Below, in pieces: positions 5,711-6,589 of a stretch of DNA of 6,589 nucleotides. A program made the translations under genes and the position numbers. Every line of letters begins with the position of its first letter. The first letter of the stretch is position 1. The stretch spans positions 1 through 6,589 of the forward strand of contig JBFFZG010000263.1 in assembly GCA_041568735.1 (NCBI GenBank), in the 5' to 3' direction. Below the pieces are notes generated by a model. It worked only from the letters and a program-made list of their open reading frames with translations, ran no database searches and was not told where the DNA came from. This DNA is from WTJY01 sp041568735. Lineage in GTDB: Bacteria; Chloroflexota; Anaerolineae; Promineifilales; Promineifilaceae.

Positions 5711-5716
5711 AGTATA
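5711..5716 (-). promoter_or_regulatory. Possible -10 element for the VOC gene
   Basis: On the minus strand TATACT matches the bacterial -10 consensus at five of six positions, and it lies in the AT-richer part of the gap. No convincing -35 is seen 17 bp upstream. A start near 5704 would give a leader of about 105 nt that contains the hairpin at 5622-5651. Further upstream (5730-5741, minus strand) is TTTCGCGATCAG, which resembles the start of blocks P1 and P2 with three bases missing; this may be chance. Confidence 0.35.
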
Positions 5717-5754
5717 GAGGAAAACCCGGCTGATCGCGAAATCGAATTCCGTGC

Positions 5755-5775
5755 AAAAAAAAGGCAGGATTTGCC
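5755..5775 (-). terminator. Weak intrinsic-terminator-like site
   Basis: On the minus strand GGCA-AATCC-TGCC forms a 4-bp stem directly followed by eight T residues (5762-5755). It is positioned to end transcripts from the gene pair at 6589-5949 before the VOC promoter region. The stem is too short for a strong terminator on its own, so efficiency is doubtful. Confidence 0.3.
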
Positions 5776-5803
5776 AAAGGTTGGGAGTTTTTTGGGAAGG
5801 ATA

Positions 5804-5862
5804 GGGGGTACCCTTTATTTTCCCGGAAACTGCCAGTTTCCGGGAAAATTAGGGGCACACCC
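5804..5862. repeat. 59-bp near-perfect palindrome
   Basis: The core is a perfect inverted repeat, TTTTCCCGGAAACTG (5818-5832) against 5834-5848, around a single central C at 5833. Pairing continues in register without gaps out to GGGG at 5804-5807 and CCCC at 5859-5862 side: of 29 opposed positions, 25 are Watson-Crick, one is G-T, and the mismatches are at 5816, 5810 and 5807. On both strands the stem is followed by A residues rather than T residues, so it is not a standard intrinsic terminator. It is more like a REP/MITE-type repeat or a large dyad binding site. Confidence 0.85.
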
Positions 5863-5922
5863 CCTCGTTTCGCGGCCCGGCAAATGCGGCAAGCGGCCCG
5901 GCAGGGCCCGACCCAATGCGCT

Positions 5923-5942
5923 TCCGGCGCCTCAGCGCCGGA
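5923..5942 (-). repeat. GC-rich hairpin just after the PNPOx-like gene
   Basis: TCCGGCGC (5923-5930) and GCGCCGGA (5935-5942) form a perfect 8-bp stem with a 4-nt loop, 7 nt beyond the stop codon at 5951-5949. CCCGA (5907-5911) and TCGGG (5943-5947) could add an outer stem across an 11-nt bulge. No T-run follows, so it may protect the mRNA 3' end or support Rho-dependent ending rather than act as an intrinsic terminator. Confidence 0.55.
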
Positions 5943-5948
5943 TCGGGT

Positions 5949-6404
5949 TCAGGATGGTGTCGGGCCGGCCGGGCCGGCTTCGCTCAGCACGGCGAGCCAA
6001 TCATCCCAGGGGATCTGCGGCCGGGCCAGCCCACGGGTCTCCAGATAGCGGCGGGTCGTGCGCCGGCCGTCGCGCAGAAAACGGACATAGCTCCACAGGC
6101 CGCCGATGGCCACGCCGGGGATGAAGGCCAGCGGCCGGAAGACCCAGCCGCCGTCCCCCTGCTCCAGCTCCCCGCGCAGGACAAAGCTCTTCAAATTCCA
6201 CAGCCGTTCGTCGTGCCGGTGGCAGAGAAGGCTGGCCGGGCCGGGGGGTAGCCTGGCGTAGTCGGGCAGGTCCAGCCGCAGAACGGCCGCCTCCCTGTCC
6301 GGTTGGGGCCGGCAGCGAAGACTGAACGGCCGCCCGCCGGCGTCGAGTGCCGACAGGACAGCGCTCTCGAACTCAGGCAGATAACGGGCGATCTTCGACC
6401 ACAT
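5949..6404 (-). CDS. Small protein, possibly PNPOx-like flavin-binding split barrel
   Basis: A 151-residue protein beginning MWSKIARYLPEFESAVLSAL. The patterns SALDAGGRPFSLRCRP (17-32), PASLLCHRHDERLWNLKSFVLRGEL (about 56-80) and the following short strand WVFRPLAF resemble pyridoxamine-5'-phosphate-oxidase-like split barrels that bind FMN, haem or F420. I cannot point to diagnostic cofactor residues, so the family call is tentative and no substrate is proposed. The C-terminal part is rich in Arg and Trp (SYVRFLRDGRRTTRRYLETR). The start at 6404 has AGGAG 7 nt upstream (6412-6416). A longer frame from TTG at 6461 is rejected because it lacks a ribosome site and overlaps the preceding gene further. 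The gene overlaps the end of the preceding gene by 32 bp, so the two are probably translated together. Confidence 0.6.
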   Translation of the reverse strand: MWSKIARYLPEFESAVLSALDAGGRPFSLRCRPQPDREAAVLRLDLPDYARLPPGPASLLCHRHDERLWNLKSFVLRGELEQGDGGWVFRPLAFIPGVAIGGLWSYVRFLRDGRRTTRRYLETRGLARPQIPWDDWLAVLSEAGPAGPTPS

Positions 6405-6589
6405 GGGGGATCTCCTGGATGTGCGGCGGCCGGCTGAAATCTCCGTTTTCCCACCAGACAATCCGCTGCGGGGTAATCGTGATGAACAGCCGCATGAAAT
6501 ACCAGTCCATCAGGTAGCGGGTCAGGAAGCTGCTCATGTACATCTTCATGGCCGGCTGTTTTTCCATCATTTTTCGCCCCTGGGCGATC
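6373..6589 (-). CDS. C-terminus of an unidentified gene, possibly PNPOx-like
   Basis: The last 71 residues of a gene that enters from beyond the right edge; the frame stays open upstream of the Met at 6570, so that Met need not be the start. The visible part has an aromatic-rich stretch, SFLTRYLMDWYFMRLFITITPQRIVWWENGDFSRPP read in pieces: SFLTRYLMDWYFMRLF then ITITPQRIVWWENGDF. This strand-turn-strand ending with Trp-Trp and Gly-Asp resembles the C-terminus of some PNPOx-like flavoproteins, but that is pattern recognition only. It overlaps the next gene by 32 bp, an arrangement that favours a shared function or a paralogous pair. Confidence 0.6.
   Translation of the reverse strand, partial: IAQGRKMMEKQPAMKMYMSSFLTRYLMDWYFMRLFITITPQRIVWWENGDFSRPPHIQEIPHVVEDRPLSA

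Noticed and set aside
5818..5848. Intrinsic terminator at the large palindrome
   Set aside because: The stem is followed by A residues on both strands, not by the T-run an intrinsic terminator needs.
6405..6461. A 19-residue extension of the PNPOx-like protein from TTG at 6461
   Set aside because: The ATG at 6404 has AGGAG at good spacing; the longer form would overlap the previous gene by about 90 bp without a ribosome site.

Overview
The window is a GC-rich piece of bacterial chromosome in which every gene I can support lies on the minus strand, so transcription runs from high to low coordinates. Three things suggest a filamentous, Chloroflexota-like bacterium (Anaerolineae/Caldilineae type): the style of the STAS and SpoIIE-phosphatase proteins, a multi-spanning membrane module typical of such genomes, and intergenic heptamer arrays (AAGTGGA, GTTCCCT). 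The taxonomy is inference.

Layout, in transcription order. At the right edge are the C-terminus of an unidentified gene (6589-6373) and an overlapping small protein that resembles split-barrel flavin-binding (PNPOx-like) proteins (6404-5949). A 349-bp gap follows. It holds two hairpins, one of them a 59-bp near-perfect palindrome, a possible weak terminator and a possible promoter for a VOC/glyoxalase-fold protein (5599-5192). A second gap (5191-4942) holds a promoter-like block and a terminator-like leader structure. Next is a two-gene unit with ATGA overlap: a roughly ten-helix membrane protein (4941-3655), then a protein with a protoglobin domain and two complete Rieske [2Fe-2S] domains (3658-2312). 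A third gap (2311-2062) is filled by two heptamer repeat arrays and a second copy of the promoter-like block. It precedes a PP2C-phosphatase/HATPase fusion (2061-448), a STAS anti-anti-sigma-like protein (443-78) and the first ten codons of another gene (32-1).

How the genes may work together. The phosphatase-kinase fusion and the STAS protein form a partner-switching cassette (RsbU/RsbW/RsbV type), in which phosphorylation of the STAS serine sets the output. The membrane protein looks like the sensor half of a multidomain sensor without an output domain, and it is translationally coupled to the globin-Rieske protein, a haem plus iron-sulfur protein suited to gas or redox chemistry. The same promoter-like block (19 of 21 bases identical, plus an extended -10-like element at the same distance) lies before both units. 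This makes co-regulation plausible. A haem/Fe-S gas or redox module wired to a partner switch is the most interesting reading of the window, but it is a hypothesis.
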